DNA from: Alphaproteobacteria bacterium
GTDB taxonomy: Bacteria; Pseudomonadota; Alphaproteobacteria; Puniceispirillales; Puniceispirillaceae
Reading direction: 5' to 3'
Length of the DNA stretch: 42,541 nt
Assembly (NCBI GenBank): GCA_011524995.1
Contig: WTJA01000011.1
Coordinates: 15,159-57,699 of the forward strand
Positions within the stretch are counted from its first letter, which is position 1. Each line of letters begins with the position of its first letter. Made by a program: the position numbers and the translations under genes. The notes under the pieces were generated by a model. The model saw only the letters and a program-made list of their open reading frames with translations. It was not told the DNA's origin and did not search any database. This document shows positions 7,674 to 16,607 of this stretch, in pieces.

Positions 7674-8054
7674 TTACATGATACGCGCGAAACCGCTTGC
7701 CTTTGGCGTTTGTGCAATCTCTTTGGCGCCATCATCTAGCCCCACATTACGCATAGAGACGCGTAATATGCGGCGCACTGCATCACTCTTAAGTGAGTAA
7801 ATAATATAGCGTGATTGCCGCTCTGCATCTAGGATCTCTGCTGACCGCAAAATCGCTAATTGTTGCGATACAGCATATTGCTTGAGCTCTAATAACTCAC
7901 ATAATTCTGAGACAGACCGTGGTTTTGTAAGCAAAAATTTGCATATGGAGAATCGAACAGGGTGCGATAGCGCATGGAAAATCATGATCAATGCATTTGT
8001 GCTTTGATCAAGCTCTTGCCCTTCTTCTGCTATCTGCTGTTCCAGCTCTGCCAT
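7674..8054 (-). CDS. ArsR-family winged-helix transcriptional regulator
   Basis: A 126-residue protein with the ArsR fold: HALSHPVRFSICKFL, then a helix-turn-helix with VSELCELL and VSQQLAILRSAEIL (about 48-75), and a wing ending YIIYSLKS. A longer TTG-started form would overlap the peroxiredoxin gene; the ATG at 8054 lies 10 bases after that gene's stop and is preferred, although its Shine-Dalgarno is weak. Two cysteines remain, Cys38 and Cys52; Cys52 sits where ArsR has ELCVCDL. The persulfide sensors SqrR and BigR use a pair with the second cysteine near the C-terminus, which is absent here. From position it likely controls soxC and perhaps prx, as SoxR does in Paracoccus-type sox clusters. 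Confidence 0.85.
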   Translation of the reverse strand: MAELEQQIAEEGQELDQSTNALIMIFHALSHPVRFSICKFLLTKPRSVSELCELLELKQYAVSQQLAILRSAEILDAERQSRYIIYSLKSDAVRRILRVSMRNVGLDDGAKEIAQTPKASGFARIM

Positions 8055-8064
8055 GCCACACCAT

Positions 8065-8712
8065 CTATGTCTTTGGATTAGTGTTATGGAAAGTGAATGC
8101 CTTTTCAAGTGTCCGTTTTAACCAACCAGATGGTTTTTCCATCATCTGGTTAACGGTGGTCTCCATGACCTCATCACCAGGTTGCCAGCCAGCTGGAACA
8201 GATATGTCATTCTGATAGGTTGTGATAAGCGCCTTTTGGACACGTAACAACTCTTCGACAGACCGCCCCACCTGCATCGGGTAGTGAATAACAGCCTGAA
8301 TATTTTGATCAGGATCAATAAAGAAACAAGCGCGCACAGCGGCTGAATTCACGCTATTGCCGTCGATCATGCCATAGGCTTGCGAGACGCTCATAGACAT
8401 ATCTTCAATCACAGGGAAATCCACGGTGATCCCTGCATAATCTTCGATCCATTCAATCCAATTCAAATGACTAAAGACGCTATCAACGGATAAGCCGATT
8501 AGCTCAACCCCTAACTCATCAAATTCAGATTTATGCTTTGCTAGCGAGATAAATTCAGTGGTGCAAACAGGTGTGAAGTCTGCCGGATGACAAAATAATA
8601 AAACCCAACTACCTTCAAAAGCCTCAAGATTCAGCATACCTTTGGTCGAATGCGCGACAAAAGATGGTGCGGGACGGCCAACCAAAGATGTCGCTGTATC
8701 TGGATAATTCAT
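8065..8712 (-). CDS. Peroxiredoxin, Prx6 (1-Cys) type
   Basis: A 215-residue thioredoxin-fold peroxidase with the peroxidatic motif HPADFTPVCTTE (Cys50 from the chosen start) and the Prx6-type C-terminal extension (VPAGWQPGDE). AGGTG lies 5 bases before the ATG at 8712, which is preferred over the ATG at 8733. It would reduce hydrogen or organic peroxides, and some family members act on peroxynitrite or persulfides. It is followed by arsR, so the two probably share a transcript. Peroxiredoxins often accompany sulfur-oxidation genes, so co-regulation with sox is plausible. Confidence 0.9.
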   Translation of the reverse strand: MNYPDTATSLVGRPAPSFVAHSTKGMLNLEAFEGSWVLLFCHPADFTPVCTTEFISLAKHKSEFDELGVELIGLSVDSVFSHLNWIEWIEDYAGITVDFPVIEDMSMSVSQAYGMIDGNSVNSAAVRACFFIDPDQNIQAVIHYPMQVGRSVEELLRVQKALITTYQNDISVPAGWQPGDEVMETTVNQMMEKPSGWLKRTLEKAFTFHNTNPKT

Positions 8713-9013
8713 CATATCACCTTGTAACGTCATTTGCGGGTATCATAGCAGATTTCGACAAAAGAGCCAGTCGGCCCCCTTCATTTGCGCTTTTTGATAC
8801 GTATCGCGCCCTTAAAAAGGACCATACTTCGCTGCAAAAGAGTCAAATTCCGGCGCTACACCAACAAAAGCACCTCCTGCGGGTAGCCAAAACACCCAAA
8901 AGCCAGTAAGACACAGCACAGCATTTTAATTACCATGCCGGCAGTCATGTCACTTTATAAGACCCAAGTGATAGGCAAGAGACTGCACTAGACTCCGTTG
9001 AAAGGCCCGTCTG
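8713..9013. other. 301-base divergent region between prx and the SulP transporter gene
   Basis: No gene is supported. It contains a possible prx -10 box and a perfect 10-base palindrome GATACGTATC (8796-8805) flanked by CTTTTT (8790-8795) and AAAAAG (8814-8819). Promoters for both flanking genes must lie here. AAAGG, 8 bases before the SulP ATG, is its ribosome binding site. Confidence 0.55.
8742..8747 (-). promoter_or_regulatory. Possible -10 element for prx-arsR
   Basis: TATGAT on the minus strand, about 30 bases upstream of the prx start codon, matches a sigma-70 -10 box. No good -35 hexamer is visible at the usual distance, so the call is weak. Confidence 0.3.
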
Positions 9014-10630
9014 ATGCCCTCTCCGTCTTCTTCATCTCTAACACGCTTTTTGCTTGGCCCCTTTTATAGCGACGCCTCGCGCCCTGCCCTGTCAAGCAAG
9101 CAACTTTCTGTTGATGTCTTATCTGGCCTTACCGTATCGCTAGCCCTTGTGCCTGAGGCCGTTGCCTTTGCCTTTGTTGCTGGTGTCGCCCCTCTTGTTG
9201 GGTTGTATGCTGCCTTTATTGTGGGCCTTATCACAGCGCTCGTTGGCGGACGGCCAGGCATGATCTCAGGCGCGACAGGCGCGCTAGCGGTGGTGATGGT
9301 CTCATTGGTCATGACACATGGGGTGCAATATCTATTTGCCACAGTGATTTTGATGGGCATCTTGCAACTCATCGCCGGCGCATTACGGTGGGGAAAGTTC
9401 ATTCGCATGGTGCCCTACCCTGTGATGCTTGGCTTTGTGAATGGCCTTGCTATTGTGATTGGTCTTGCCCAATTCGAACAGTTTAAAATCGCAGGCCCAG
9501 ACGGCGTTAAATTATGGATGGACGGCCCTGTTTTATATTACACATTGGGCCTCATCGCGCTGACAATGCTGATCATCTGGCAAGCGCCTCGTGTGACAAA
9601 ATTCATTCCAGCGCCGCTCGCTGCAATCGGCATCGTCACAGTCGTCGTGTTAGGCTTTGACATCGCTGTCCCTCGTGTTGGCGACCTCGCAACATTAGCT
9701 GGGGGATGGCCAGAATTTGCTATCCCACTTGTGCCTTTCACATTTGAAACACTGCTAATCATTTTCCCTTACGCGCTTATCTTGGCCGCGATCGGCTTGA
9801 TTGAAAGCTTGCTGACCCTGAACCTTGTTGGGGAAATGACTGAGCAAAAAGGCGGCGCTAGCCAAGAATGTATGGCACAAGGCGCAGCCAATCTCGTAAC
9901 AGGGTTCTTTGGGGGCATGGGCGGCTGTGCGATGATCGGCCAGTCAATGATCAATGTGAAATCTGGTGGACGCACCCGTGTTGCCGGCATTACCGCAGCG
10001 TTATTCCTGTTGTCTTTCATTCTATTTGCCTCCCCCCTAATTGAACAAATTCCGATCGCGGCATTGGTCGGTGTGATGTTCATGGTGGTGATTGGCACAT
10101 TTGCATGGCACTCCTTGCGCATTCTTCGCAAAGTGCCCCTCTCAGACGGCCTTGTCATTATCGTGGTCACCGCAGTGACCGTCGCCGAAGATTTGGCAAT
10201 CGCTGTGGTCGTTGGTGTTATCATGTCGGCACTTGTCTATGCATGGAACGCGGCCAAAGCTATTCATGCTTCAAAACGCCCCTCTATCCGTGAAGAAGGC
10301 GCGATTGTCTATGACATTCAAGGCCCCCTCTTTTTCGGGTCAGTAACAGGCTTCCGGGACTTGTTCCAAGTCAAAGATGACCCTGACATCATCATTATTG
10401 ATTTTGCTGCCTCTCGCGTGGTCGATCAGTCTGCGTTGCAAGCGATTGAAGATATAGCTGCAAAATACCATGAGTTAGGCAAGCAGGTAAAATTGCGTCA
10501 TCTTAGCCCTGACTGTCACGCGCTACTTTCAAAATCAGGTCAGATCATCATTGATAGTGAGGATGATCCTGACTATGAGCTCGCCGTAGATTATAATGTG
10601 AAGACAGGCGCGTTTGCCAACGGGCATTAA
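9014..10630 (+). CDS. SulP-family anion transporter with C-terminal STAS domain
   Basis: A 538-residue protein with the SulP membrane core (multiple hydrophobic segments from about 35 to 410, including VSLALVPEAVAFAFVAG and the GLIESLLTL segment) and a cytoplasmic STAS domain at about 425-525 with the anti-sigma-antagonist-like DFAASRVVDQSALQAI. SulP proteins carry sulfate, bicarbonate or dicarboxylates; sequence alone does not decide. Sulfate efflux or uptake would suit the sox genes on one side and the Sat-CysC gene on the other. It seems to be transcribed alone, with a terminator after it. Confidence 0.9.
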   Translation: MPSPSSSSLTRFLLGPFYSDASRPALSSKQLSVDVLSGLTVSLALVPEAVAFAFVAGVAPLVGLYAAFIVGLITALVGGRPGMISGATGALAVVMVSLVMTHGVQYLFATVILMGILQLIAGALRWGKFIRMVPYPVMLGFVNGLAIVIGLAQFEQFKIAGPDGVKLWMDGPVLYYTLGLIALTMLIIWQAPRVTKFIPAPLAAIGIVTVVVLGFDIAVPRVGDLATLAGGWPEFAIPLVPFTFETLLIIFPYALILAAIGLIESLLTLNLVGEMTEQKGGASQECMAQGAANLVTGFFGGMGGCAMIGQSMINVKSGGRTRVAGITAALFLLSFILFASPLIEQIPIAALVGVMFMVVIGTFAWHSLRILRKVPLSDGLVIIVVTAVTVAEDLAIAVVVGVIMSALVYAWNAAKAIHASKRPSIREEGAIVYDIQGPLFFGSVTGFRDLFQVKDDPDIIIIDFAASRVVDQSALQAIEDIAAKYHELGKQVKLRHLSPDCHALLSKSGQIIIDSEDDPDYELAVDYNVKTGAFANGH

Positions 10631-10661
10631 GCAAAGGTCAGACTAATCACGAAACATAAAG

Positions 10662-10695
10662 AAGGGCAGTTATGAAAAATATCTGCCCTTTTCTT
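10662..10695 (+). terminator. Rho-independent terminator after the SulP gene
   Basis: Arms AAGGGCAG (10662-10669) and CTGCCCTT (10683-10690) with a 13-base loop, followed by TTCTT. It ends the SulP transcript before the alkB-like gene. Confidence 0.75.
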
Positions 10696-10721
10696 GAAGT
10701 TAAATTCCATCTCGCTACATT

Positions 10722-10746
10722 AGAGTTCGCTCTGGAGAGTTCGCTC
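10722..10746 (+). repeat. 11-base direct repeat upstream of the alkB-like gene
   Basis: AGAGTTCGCTC occurs twice (10722-10732 and 10736-10746), exactly 14 bases apart start to start, ending 23 bases before the ATG at 10770. Direct repeats at this position often bind an activator or repressor dimer. No function is known. Confidence 0.6.
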
Positions 10747-10769
10747 AGATATCGTGAGAGGGTGGCCGC

Positions 10770-11792
10770 ATGACATATCTATTATTCCCTTTGACCCTTG
10801 CATCTATGGCAGCCATGGGCATGGTCGCATGGCAAGGAACGCTAACCCCCTATTTGAGCTTGCTTGTCTATCCTTATGTGATGGTCTTGCTGCCGCTTTA
10901 TGACGTCATCTCACGTAAATTACAAAAGCCAGCAGATGAGTGCCAAACACATATCATCCATGATGCGGCGCTCGCGATCATTCTGCCGTTGCTTCTGATG
11001 CTAATTGGCGCCGCTCTCTGGCGCTTGACTAGCCTTGAGGGCACATGGCAGATGGCTGTGAGTTACGGGCTTGCAGTTGGCATGGCCTCAGGGGCGATTG
11101 GCATGACAGCCGCGCATGAGCTCATTCATCGCGCAAACCCTGCATGGCGCGCCCTTGGTGTTGGCATATTAGTCCTCGTGCAATATGGCCATTTCCGTAT
11201 CGAGCATATTTACGGTCATCATATTCATGTCGGCACTGACAAAGACCCAGCTACCGCGCGTCGTGGCGAGGGATTTTACCGCTTTTTTGGGCGTGTGATT
11301 ATTGATTCCTATACCTCCGCCTGGGAAATCGAAACACGTCGTTTAACAAATAAAAAACAAATGCGCATCAGCCGCCATAACCGGATGCTTCATTACGCCG
11401 CTCTTCAGCTTGCCTGCCTTGTTATAGCCTTTGGCATCGCGGGCTGGTTAGGCTTGCTCTTTATGGCAGTGCAAACCGTGGTGGCATTGTTATTGACCGA
11501 GGCGGTGGATTATATCCAGCATTATGGTTTGATGCGCACCATTGATGAGACTGGCAAAAGAGAGCCTATCGGCCCGCATCATAGCTGGAATAGCCGGCAT
11601 GCAGCGGGTGATTGGACAACCTTCAATATTGGCCTTCATTCGCACCATCACCAATCAGCACGCACGCCCTATCCTGAATTATCGCAACACCCTGAAGAGC
11701 ATGAAATGCCAGGCAATTATGCGGTGATGATCGCTATGGCCTTTGTACCACCAGTTTGGTTCGCGGTGATGGACAAGAGGCTGCCGCATTAG
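10770..11792 (+). CDS. AlkB-family membrane di-iron hydroxylase (alkane 1-monooxygenase-like)
   Basis: A 340-residue membrane protein with hydrophobic segments through the N-terminal half and again near 210-245. The histidine boxes of the membrane di-iron hydroxylases are present: HELIHR (116-121), EHIYGHH (145-151) and LHSHHH (289-294), plus the AlkB signature DYIQHYGLMR (247-256). AlkB inserts oxygen into terminal C-H bonds using electrons from rubredoxin. No rubredoxin or reductase gene is nearby and the protein is shorter than Pseudomonas AlkB (about 400), so another hydrocarbon-like substrate is possible. GAGAGGGTGG precedes the ATG. Its stop overlaps that of the convergent SDR gene within the shared bases TTAG. 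Confidence 0.85.
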   Translation: MTYLLFPLTLASMAAMGMVAWQGTLTPYLSLLVYPYVMVLLPLYDVISRKLQKPADECQTHIIHDAALAIILPLLLMLIGAALWRLTSLEGTWQMAVSYGLAVGMASGAIGMTAAHELIHRANPAWRALGVGILVLVQYGHFRIEHIYGHHIHVGTDKDPATARRGEGFYRFFGRVIIDSYTSAWEIETRRLTNKKQMRISRHNRMLHYAALQLACLVIAFGIAGWLGLLFMAVQTVVALLLTEAVDYIQHYGLMRTIDETGKREPIGPHHSWNSRHAAGDWTTFNIGLHSHHHQSARTPYPELSQHPEEHEMPGNYAVMIAMAFVPPVWFAVMDKRLPH

Positions 11793-12541
11793 CGCATCAC
11801 ACGCCCCCCATCAAAGGGAATGGTTTGCCCTGTCATGAAGCTGCATTCATCAGAGGCGAGCATTAAGATAAAAGACGCGGTTTCCTCATAGCTCGTCATC
11901 CGTTTTACAGGCACGGACGATTCTGCCTCTTGCAAGGCTTCTTCACTGAATAAGGTGCGCACCAGTGGGCTATCAACAAAGCCGAGCCCAACAGCATTGA
12001 CTGTCACATGCGGGCCCAATTCAATAGCCATGGATTGGGTTAACATGTTCAAGCCAGCCTTTGCAGCGGTGTAATTGGCATTGCCTGCCCGTGCGACGAT
12101 TGCGGTGGTTGCAGAAATGTTAATGATCCGCCCATATTCTTGTGCAACCATATGGCGCCCCACAGCTTGCGAGACCAAGAAAGGGCCCTTCAAATTAACA
12201 GCAATCACCTCATCAAAGGCCTCTTCTGTGAGCGATAAAAAGGCATCATCTCGTGATAAGCCGGCACTATTCACCAAAATATCAATGCGGCCAAATCGTG
12301 CCATTGCCGCCTCTACCAGGGCCGTTACATCAGCTGATTGCGCGATATCCGCCCGGCACGGCTCAATCGCGGCGCCAAGAGATTGGGCTTGCGCACAAAC
12401 CTCATCAACGGCCTCTCTGGCACTGCTGTGATAGGAAAAGACAATCGATGCCCCTTCTGCTGCGAAGGCGAGAACTGTTGCGCGGCCAAGCCCGCCTGCC
12501 CCGCCTGTGACCAACACCACTTTGTTGTCAAATCTGCCCAT
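11789..12541 (-). CDS. Short-chain dehydrogenase/reductase (FabG-like)
   Basis: A classical SDR of 250 residues: cofactor motif TGGAGGLG (12-19), NSAG, the catalytic serine region INISATTA and YTAAK with the catalytic tyrosine and lysine, and a typical FDGGRVMR end. AAGGA lies before its ATG, and it starts 29 bases after the MttB-superfamily gene, so it closes the five-gene minus-strand operon. It may be a 3-oxoacyl-ACP reductase paralogue, but the operon suggests oxidation or reduction of a specific metabolite. Substrate and cofactor preference are not evident. Confidence 0.85.
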   Translation of the reverse strand: MGRFDNKVVLVTGGAGGLGRATVLAFAAEGASIVFSYHSSAREAVDEVCAQAQSLGAAIEPCRADIAQSADVTALVEAAMARFGRIDILVNSAGLSRDDAFLSLTEEAFDEVIAVNLKGPFLVSQAVGRHMVAQEYGRIINISATTAIVARAGNANYTAAKAGLNMLTQSMAIELGPHVTVNAVGLGFVDSPLVRTLFSEEALQEAESSVPVKRMTSYEETASFILMLASDECSFMTGQTIPFDGGRVMR

Positions 12542-12570
12542 CTTTTATTCCTTCCCTTACTAACCTTGCC

Positions 12571-14106
12571 TCAGCCATCGAGAGGTGCAGCACCGCCCTT
12601 GGCACGTAACGACTCTGCCAGAGGCGCAATCCTCTCAGCTCGCTCTTGCGCCGCATCAGACGGATGAAACCGTAATAGCATATCCTGCCAAATCGCAGTT
12701 GCGCGCGCCTCCGCTGATTGTCCGCCTGCCTCTTGCCAAGCACCATAATTCTGCAAATCAGCCAAAAGCGGCGTATAGAATGCATCTTGATAGCGTGTCA
12801 TTGTATGCGGGTTATCAAAGAAATGACCACCCGGTTCTGTTCCTGCCATGGCTGCCAACGCCTCAGCCAAATCATCTGACTGATGAGGGCGGCATAATTC
12901 AGCGATGATTTGTAACGCCTCACAATCTGAGATGAATTTCTCAAACCCAAAGGTCAGTCCCCCTTCTAACCAGCCAGCGGCGTGTAACACCAAATTGGCA
13001 TTGGCTTGGAGGGCGCCCCACAACGCATTAGTATTCTCTAAATTACCTTGCGCATCTGCGAGATTAGCCGCTGACCCTGCCGCTGAGCGCCATGGTAAAC
13101 CAATATGACGCGCCAGCTGTCCAGACCCGATTTGCATTTTGAGATGTTCGGGCGTGCCAAAGGCAGGGGAGCCAGATCGCATATCCACATTTGACCCGAA
13201 CCCACCATAGGCAACGGGCGCCCCCTTCTTTACCAATTGGGATAAGGTTATTCCCGCCAGACATTCCATATGTTGCAGGAGTAAGGCGCCTTCAATTGAA
13301 ATTGGTGCCATCGCCCCTGCAAGGCAAAAAGGCGTAATCACCACACATTGCCCATAGGTAGCGAAATCAATAATCCCTTGCGCCATTGGCTTATCAAAAA
13401 TACGAGGCGAGTTTGAATTAATGATAGTCAATGAATGGGGATGCGCCTGAAAGCGCTCATCATCCAATGCCAATGCTTCTTGTATTAAGGCAAAATTCTG
13501 CATCACCTGCCCCCGCCCTCTGGCATAGAGGCTGATGATTTTATCACTCATTGATAATTGTGTTTGAGTCATGAAAATATGACGTATTGCCACATCACAA
13601 TCTTGCGGTTCAGGCGCCACAGATTGGACATGTAAGACATCCATCATTTGCGTTAGCTTGACCGCTTCTTCGTAAGCTTGGCTATCCCCCGCACGCCGGC
13701 CTCGCTCTCTGTCATAACTATTGGGACATCCCCCAGCTGGCGCAAAAAGCATATGCCCTGCCCCTAACGTCTGATGGAAGCCGTCACTCGGAGCACGAAG
13801 GGATATATCAGTCGGACAACTTGCCAGCGCTTCGGCAATAATCTCACGCCCGATATACACCATATCACCGTCTATTTTTGCCCCAGCTGCGGCAAAATAG
13901 GACTGCGCTTCTGGCAGTGCAAAAGACAGGCCAAGCCTCTCACAAGCCTCTAAAGCCGCGTCATGGATGGCTGCGATTTTATCATCTGTGAATAGCGCTT
14001 GCGGGGTGAAAGGATGAGCCAAATGACGATAAGACAGTTGACGGGAAGAAAGGTGGCGGGCCGTTTTGTCAGCCCCGCCTTGTCTATCTCGTTTCCTTGT
14101 GCGCAT
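12571..14106 (-). CDS. Trimethylamine-methyltransferase (MttB) superfamily protein, copy 1
   Basis: A 511-residue protein of the MttB/MtgB TIM-barrel superfamily, recognisable from the LFAPAGGCPNSYDRERG region, the VVITPFCLAGAMAPISIEGA barrel segment, and the SGSPAFGTPEH to SAGSAANLADAQ stretch. The open frame has no internal amber codon, so it is a non-pyrrolysine member. Characterised non-pyrrolysine relatives demethylate glycine betaine, proline betaine, carnitine or similar quaternary amines and pass the methyl to a corrinoid protein; no corrinoid protein gene is seen here. AAGGCAAGGCAG precedes the ATG at 14106; the longer form from 14193 would run into the sat-cysC gene. Fourth gene of an operon with a sulfotransferase and PAPS synthesis, an unusual setting. 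Confidence 0.85.
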   Translation of the reverse strand: MRTRKRDRQGGADKTARHLSSRQLSYRHLAHPFTPQALFTDDKIAAIHDAALEACERLGLSFALPEAQSYFAAAGAKIDGDMVYIGREIIAEALASCPTDISLRAPSDGFHQTLGAGHMLFAPAGGCPNSYDRERGRRAGDSQAYEEAVKLTQMMDVLHVQSVAPEPQDCDVAIRHIFMTQTQLSMSDKIISLYARGRGQVMQNFALIQEALALDDERFQAHPHSLTIINSNSPRIFDKPMAQGIIDFATYGQCVVITPFCLAGAMAPISIEGALLLQHMECLAGITLSQLVKKGAPVAYGGFGSNVDMRSGSPAFGTPEHLKMQIGSGQLARHIGLPWRSAAGSAANLADAQGNLENTNALWGALQANANLVLHAAGWLEGGLTFGFEKFISDCEALQIIAELCRPHQSDDLAEALAAMAGTEPGGHFFDNPHTMTRYQDAFYTPLLADLQNYGAWQEAGGQSAEARATAIWQDMLLRFHPSDAAQERAERIAPLAESLRAKGGAAPLDG

Positions 14107-14132
14107 CTGCCTTGCCTTCCCCCAGCCTGTTA

Positions 14133-15842
14133 TCACCGGGTAATTGAGATGAGCCCCATTTGCTCCAATGTGATGATCACTTGCTGGGCACAATAATCGA
14201 CATCGACACCTTCGGTGTGAAGCGTTAATTCGGCAGAGTCTGGCACTTCATAGGGATCAGAAATACCTGTGAATTCCTTAATTTTGCCAGCACGCGCGAG
14301 TTGATAAAGGCCCTTGCGATCTCGTCTTTCACATTCTTCTAAAGATGTTGCGACATGGATCTCGACAAAGGCACCATAGGCCTCAATCTCAGAGCGGACA
14401 GCATCCCTTGTCTCTGCATAAGGCGCAATCGGCGCACAAATGGCAATACCACGATTTTTGGTAATCTCAGACGCCACATAGCCAATGCGCCGAATATTAA
14501 TGTCACGATGCTCTTTGGAAAACCCTAATTCAGATGACAGGTTTTTACGCACAATATCCCCATCAAGCAATGTTACAGGACGGGTCCCCATTTCCATCAA
14601 TTTCGTACGAACCGCATTGGCAATCGTGGATTTTCCAGACCCTGATAGACCTGTGAAAAAGAGGGTAAAGCCTTGCTTATCCCGTGGTGGATAAGACAGA
14701 CGAAGCTGTTCAACCACCTCTGGGAAAGAGAACCATTCCGGCACTGGCAGACCTTCGGTCAGACGGCGGCGCAACTCCGTTCCAGACAGAGATAAAATCG
14801 TCACAGTTTCTTCATCATCTATTTCATCCATCACCTCATATTGGGCGCGTTCCTGCACATAGACCAATTGCTTAAAATCAACCATCTCAATGCCCATCTC
14901 ATCTTGATGGGTGGCAAAGAGTGTTTGCGCATCATAAGGACCATAAATATCGTTGCCGGCGCTATCTTTGCCAGGGCCCGCATGATCACGCCCGACAATG
15001 ATATGTGTGCAACCAAAATTTTTCCGGATAAGACCATGCCAAATTGCTTCTTTTGGCCCCGCCATACGCATGGCAAGATTCAGCAAACTCATTGAGGTTG
15101 TGGCATTGGGATATTTATCAAGCACAGCCTCATAACATCTCACACGTGTGAAGTGATCAACGTCACCTGGTTTTGTTAACCCAACCACAGGGTTGATGAG
15201 CAAATTGGCTCCTGCCTCTCTGGCCGCACGGAAGGTTAGTTCCTGATGCGCGCGATGCAGCGGGTTTCGTGTTTGGAATGCGATGATTTTCCGCCAACCT
15301 AATTTATTGAATAATTCGCGCAATTCATTCGGGCTATGGCGCCATTGCTTGAAATCATAATGCATCGGAGGCGCCAACCCAGTCAGCGGCCCTCCTAAAT
15401 AGACATCACCTGCCTCGCGATTCAGATAGCGGACAGCTGGATGCGCTTCATCCTCTGTGCCAAAGATTTTGCGGGCTTCTGCGCCCTTATCAGGGCGATA
15501 GCATGAAGAGACCTGCAATATCGCTAGGATCACACCTTCGGGATCACGCAAGGCAATCTGCTCGCCCTCTTCTAATCCTTGCGCAAACGCCTCATCGACA
15601 TCCAAGGTAATGGGCATCGGCCAAAGCGCACCAGATTCAAGCCGCATAAGCTCTAAGACAGACAGGTAATCCGCCTCTTCCAAAAACCCTTTGAGGGGAT
15701 AGAAGCCGCCATTTAGCAAGAGCTCCAAATCGCATAATTGACGCGCTGTCAGGTCCCAACTTTTAAAATTGGCTGCTTTTTGCTTGAGCTGTTCACGATA
15801 GGCTTCCGGGGCATAGAGCTCTGGCACAGGAGAAAAAGTCAT
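14133..15842 (-). CDS. Bifunctional sulfate adenylyltransferase / adenylylsulfate kinase (Sat-CysC fusion)
   Basis: This 569-residue fusion has an N-terminal ATP-sulfurylase with QTRNPLHRAHQ (190-200) and GRDHAGPG (284-291), then an APS kinase with Walker A motif GLSGSGKST (398-406) and KEFTGISDPYE near the end. The two steps make APS and then PAPS, the universal sulfonate donor. No PAPS reductase gene is nearby, and the next gene upstream, 11 bases away, encodes a sulfotransferase. The likely job is therefore to supply PAPS for sulfation, not cysteine synthesis. Sat could also run in reverse during sulfur oxidation, but the CysC fusion argues for PAPS formation. AAGGG lies 8 bases before the ATG at 15842. 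Confidence 0.93.
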   Translation of the reverse strand: MTFSPVPELYAPEAYREQLKQKAANFKSWDLTARQLCDLELLLNGGFYPLKGFLEEADYLSVLELMRLESGALWPMPITLDVDEAFAQGLEEGEQIALRDPEGVILAILQVSSCYRPDKGAEARKIFGTEDEAHPAVRYLNREAGDVYLGGPLTGLAPPMHYDFKQWRHSPNELRELFNKLGWRKIIAFQTRNPLHRAHQELTFRAAREAGANLLINPVVGLTKPGDVDHFTRVRCYEAVLDKYPNATTSMSLLNLAMRMAGPKEAIWHGLIRKNFGCTHIIVGRDHAGPGKDSAGNDIYGPYDAQTLFATHQDEMGIEMVDFKQLVYVQERAQYEVMDEIDDEETVTILSLSGTELRRRLTEGLPVPEWFSFPEVVEQLRLSYPPRDKQGFTLFFTGLSGSGKSTIANAVRTKLMEMGTRPVTLLDGDIVRKNLSSELGFSKEHRDINIRRIGYVASEITKNRGIAICAPIAPYAETRDAVRSEIEAYGAFVEIHVATSLEECERRDRKGLYQLARAGKIKEFTGISDPYEVPDSAELTLHTEGVDVDYCAQQVIITLEQMGLISITR

Positions 15843-15853
15843 CACGGTAGCCC

Positions 15854-16591
15854 TTAGCGAATGCGATGTTGGTGCATAAATTCATAATGAGGCATGACAC
15901 GCTCATAGACCTCTTTGACACGATCAGGGGCCTCGTCAATTTTGATATAGGCGGTGCGTGGTTGAGGCTTTAACCCATCCGAATTACGCAGATTAGCGTG
16001 GAATGACCCCCCATCCCACCAGCTCACCTCATCACGTGCGCCTGGCTCCCAGCTAAGGGCGTCTTCCATAAAGGGCAACCCCACCGCCTCGCACCATTTC
16101 GCAATAATCCCATGCGGATTTTCCAACATATCATCTGAGTCAATCACAGCAGGCGCCACACCTGTTTTATCCATGATGATCTCAAACAGCTCTCTCTGCT
16201 CTTTGAACCCCACTTCTTTTTCATGGAAATCTGGCCATTTATCATACATGGAGGTGATCGTCTTGGCAGGGTCTCTGATAAGAAAAGAATGCGTAAAGTG
16301 AGACAGCATCTCATCTGACCAATAATGGTCAATATAGAGCGGAAAATCCTTTGTGAAGACAGCGCCTTTTGCCGCCAAATCTTGCATTGACTGCCAAACA
16401 GAATCCAAAGTCAAACCAGGCGTGCGCACAGACTGATCTGTCAGGCGCGGCCAAAGCGGGGCTTCCCCCTGATACCAGGCTTCGCCAAATGGTTCATGCA
16501 GACATGCTACATCGCCTCTTTGACGCATCATCCATTCAAAGGCAGTTGAAGTCGAACGGGGCACAGCCCATAGTGCGATAATTGGATGCAT
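15854..16591 (-). CDS. PAPS-dependent sulfotransferase family protein
   Basis: A 245-residue protein with a 5'-phosphosulfate-binding loop LWAVPRSTSTAFEW (7-20), a following LHEPF, and a 3'-phosphate-binding segment FLIRDPAKTITSMY (103-116), the arrangement of bacterial sulfotransferases. AAGGAG 7 bases upstream fixes the start at 16591; the longer open frame is not needed. It sits directly upstream of the Sat-CysC gene, so donor synthesis and transfer are genetically linked. The acceptor is unknown; the other operon genes (racemase-like, MttB-like, SDR) suggest a small metabolite. No signal peptide is visible, so the protein should be cytoplasmic. Confidence 0.82.
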   Translation of the reverse strand: MHPIIALWAVPRSTSTAFEWMMRQRGDVACLHEPFGEAWYQGEAPLWPRLTDQSVRTPGLTLDSVWQSMQDLAAKGAVFTKDFPLYIDHYWSDEMLSHFTHSFLIRDPAKTITSMYDKWPDFHEKEVGFKEQRELFEIIMDKTGVAPAVIDSDDMLENPHGIIAKWCEAVGLPFMEDALSWEPGARDEVSWWDGGSFHANLRNSDGLKPQPRTAYIKIDEAPDRVKEVYERVMPHYEFMHQHRIR

Positions 16592-16607
16592 AACAGCACT
16601 CCTTATT

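Noticed and set aside
8664-8909. 81-codon plus-strand frame in the divergent prx/SulP region
   Set aside because: It overlaps the start of the peroxiredoxin gene, has no ribosome site and no recognisable domain; the region is better explained as promoter DNA.
14107-14193. Longer N-terminus of the first MttB-superfamily protein
   Set aside because: It would overlap the end of the Sat-CysC gene by 61 bases, and a good ribosome site precedes the ATG at 14106.
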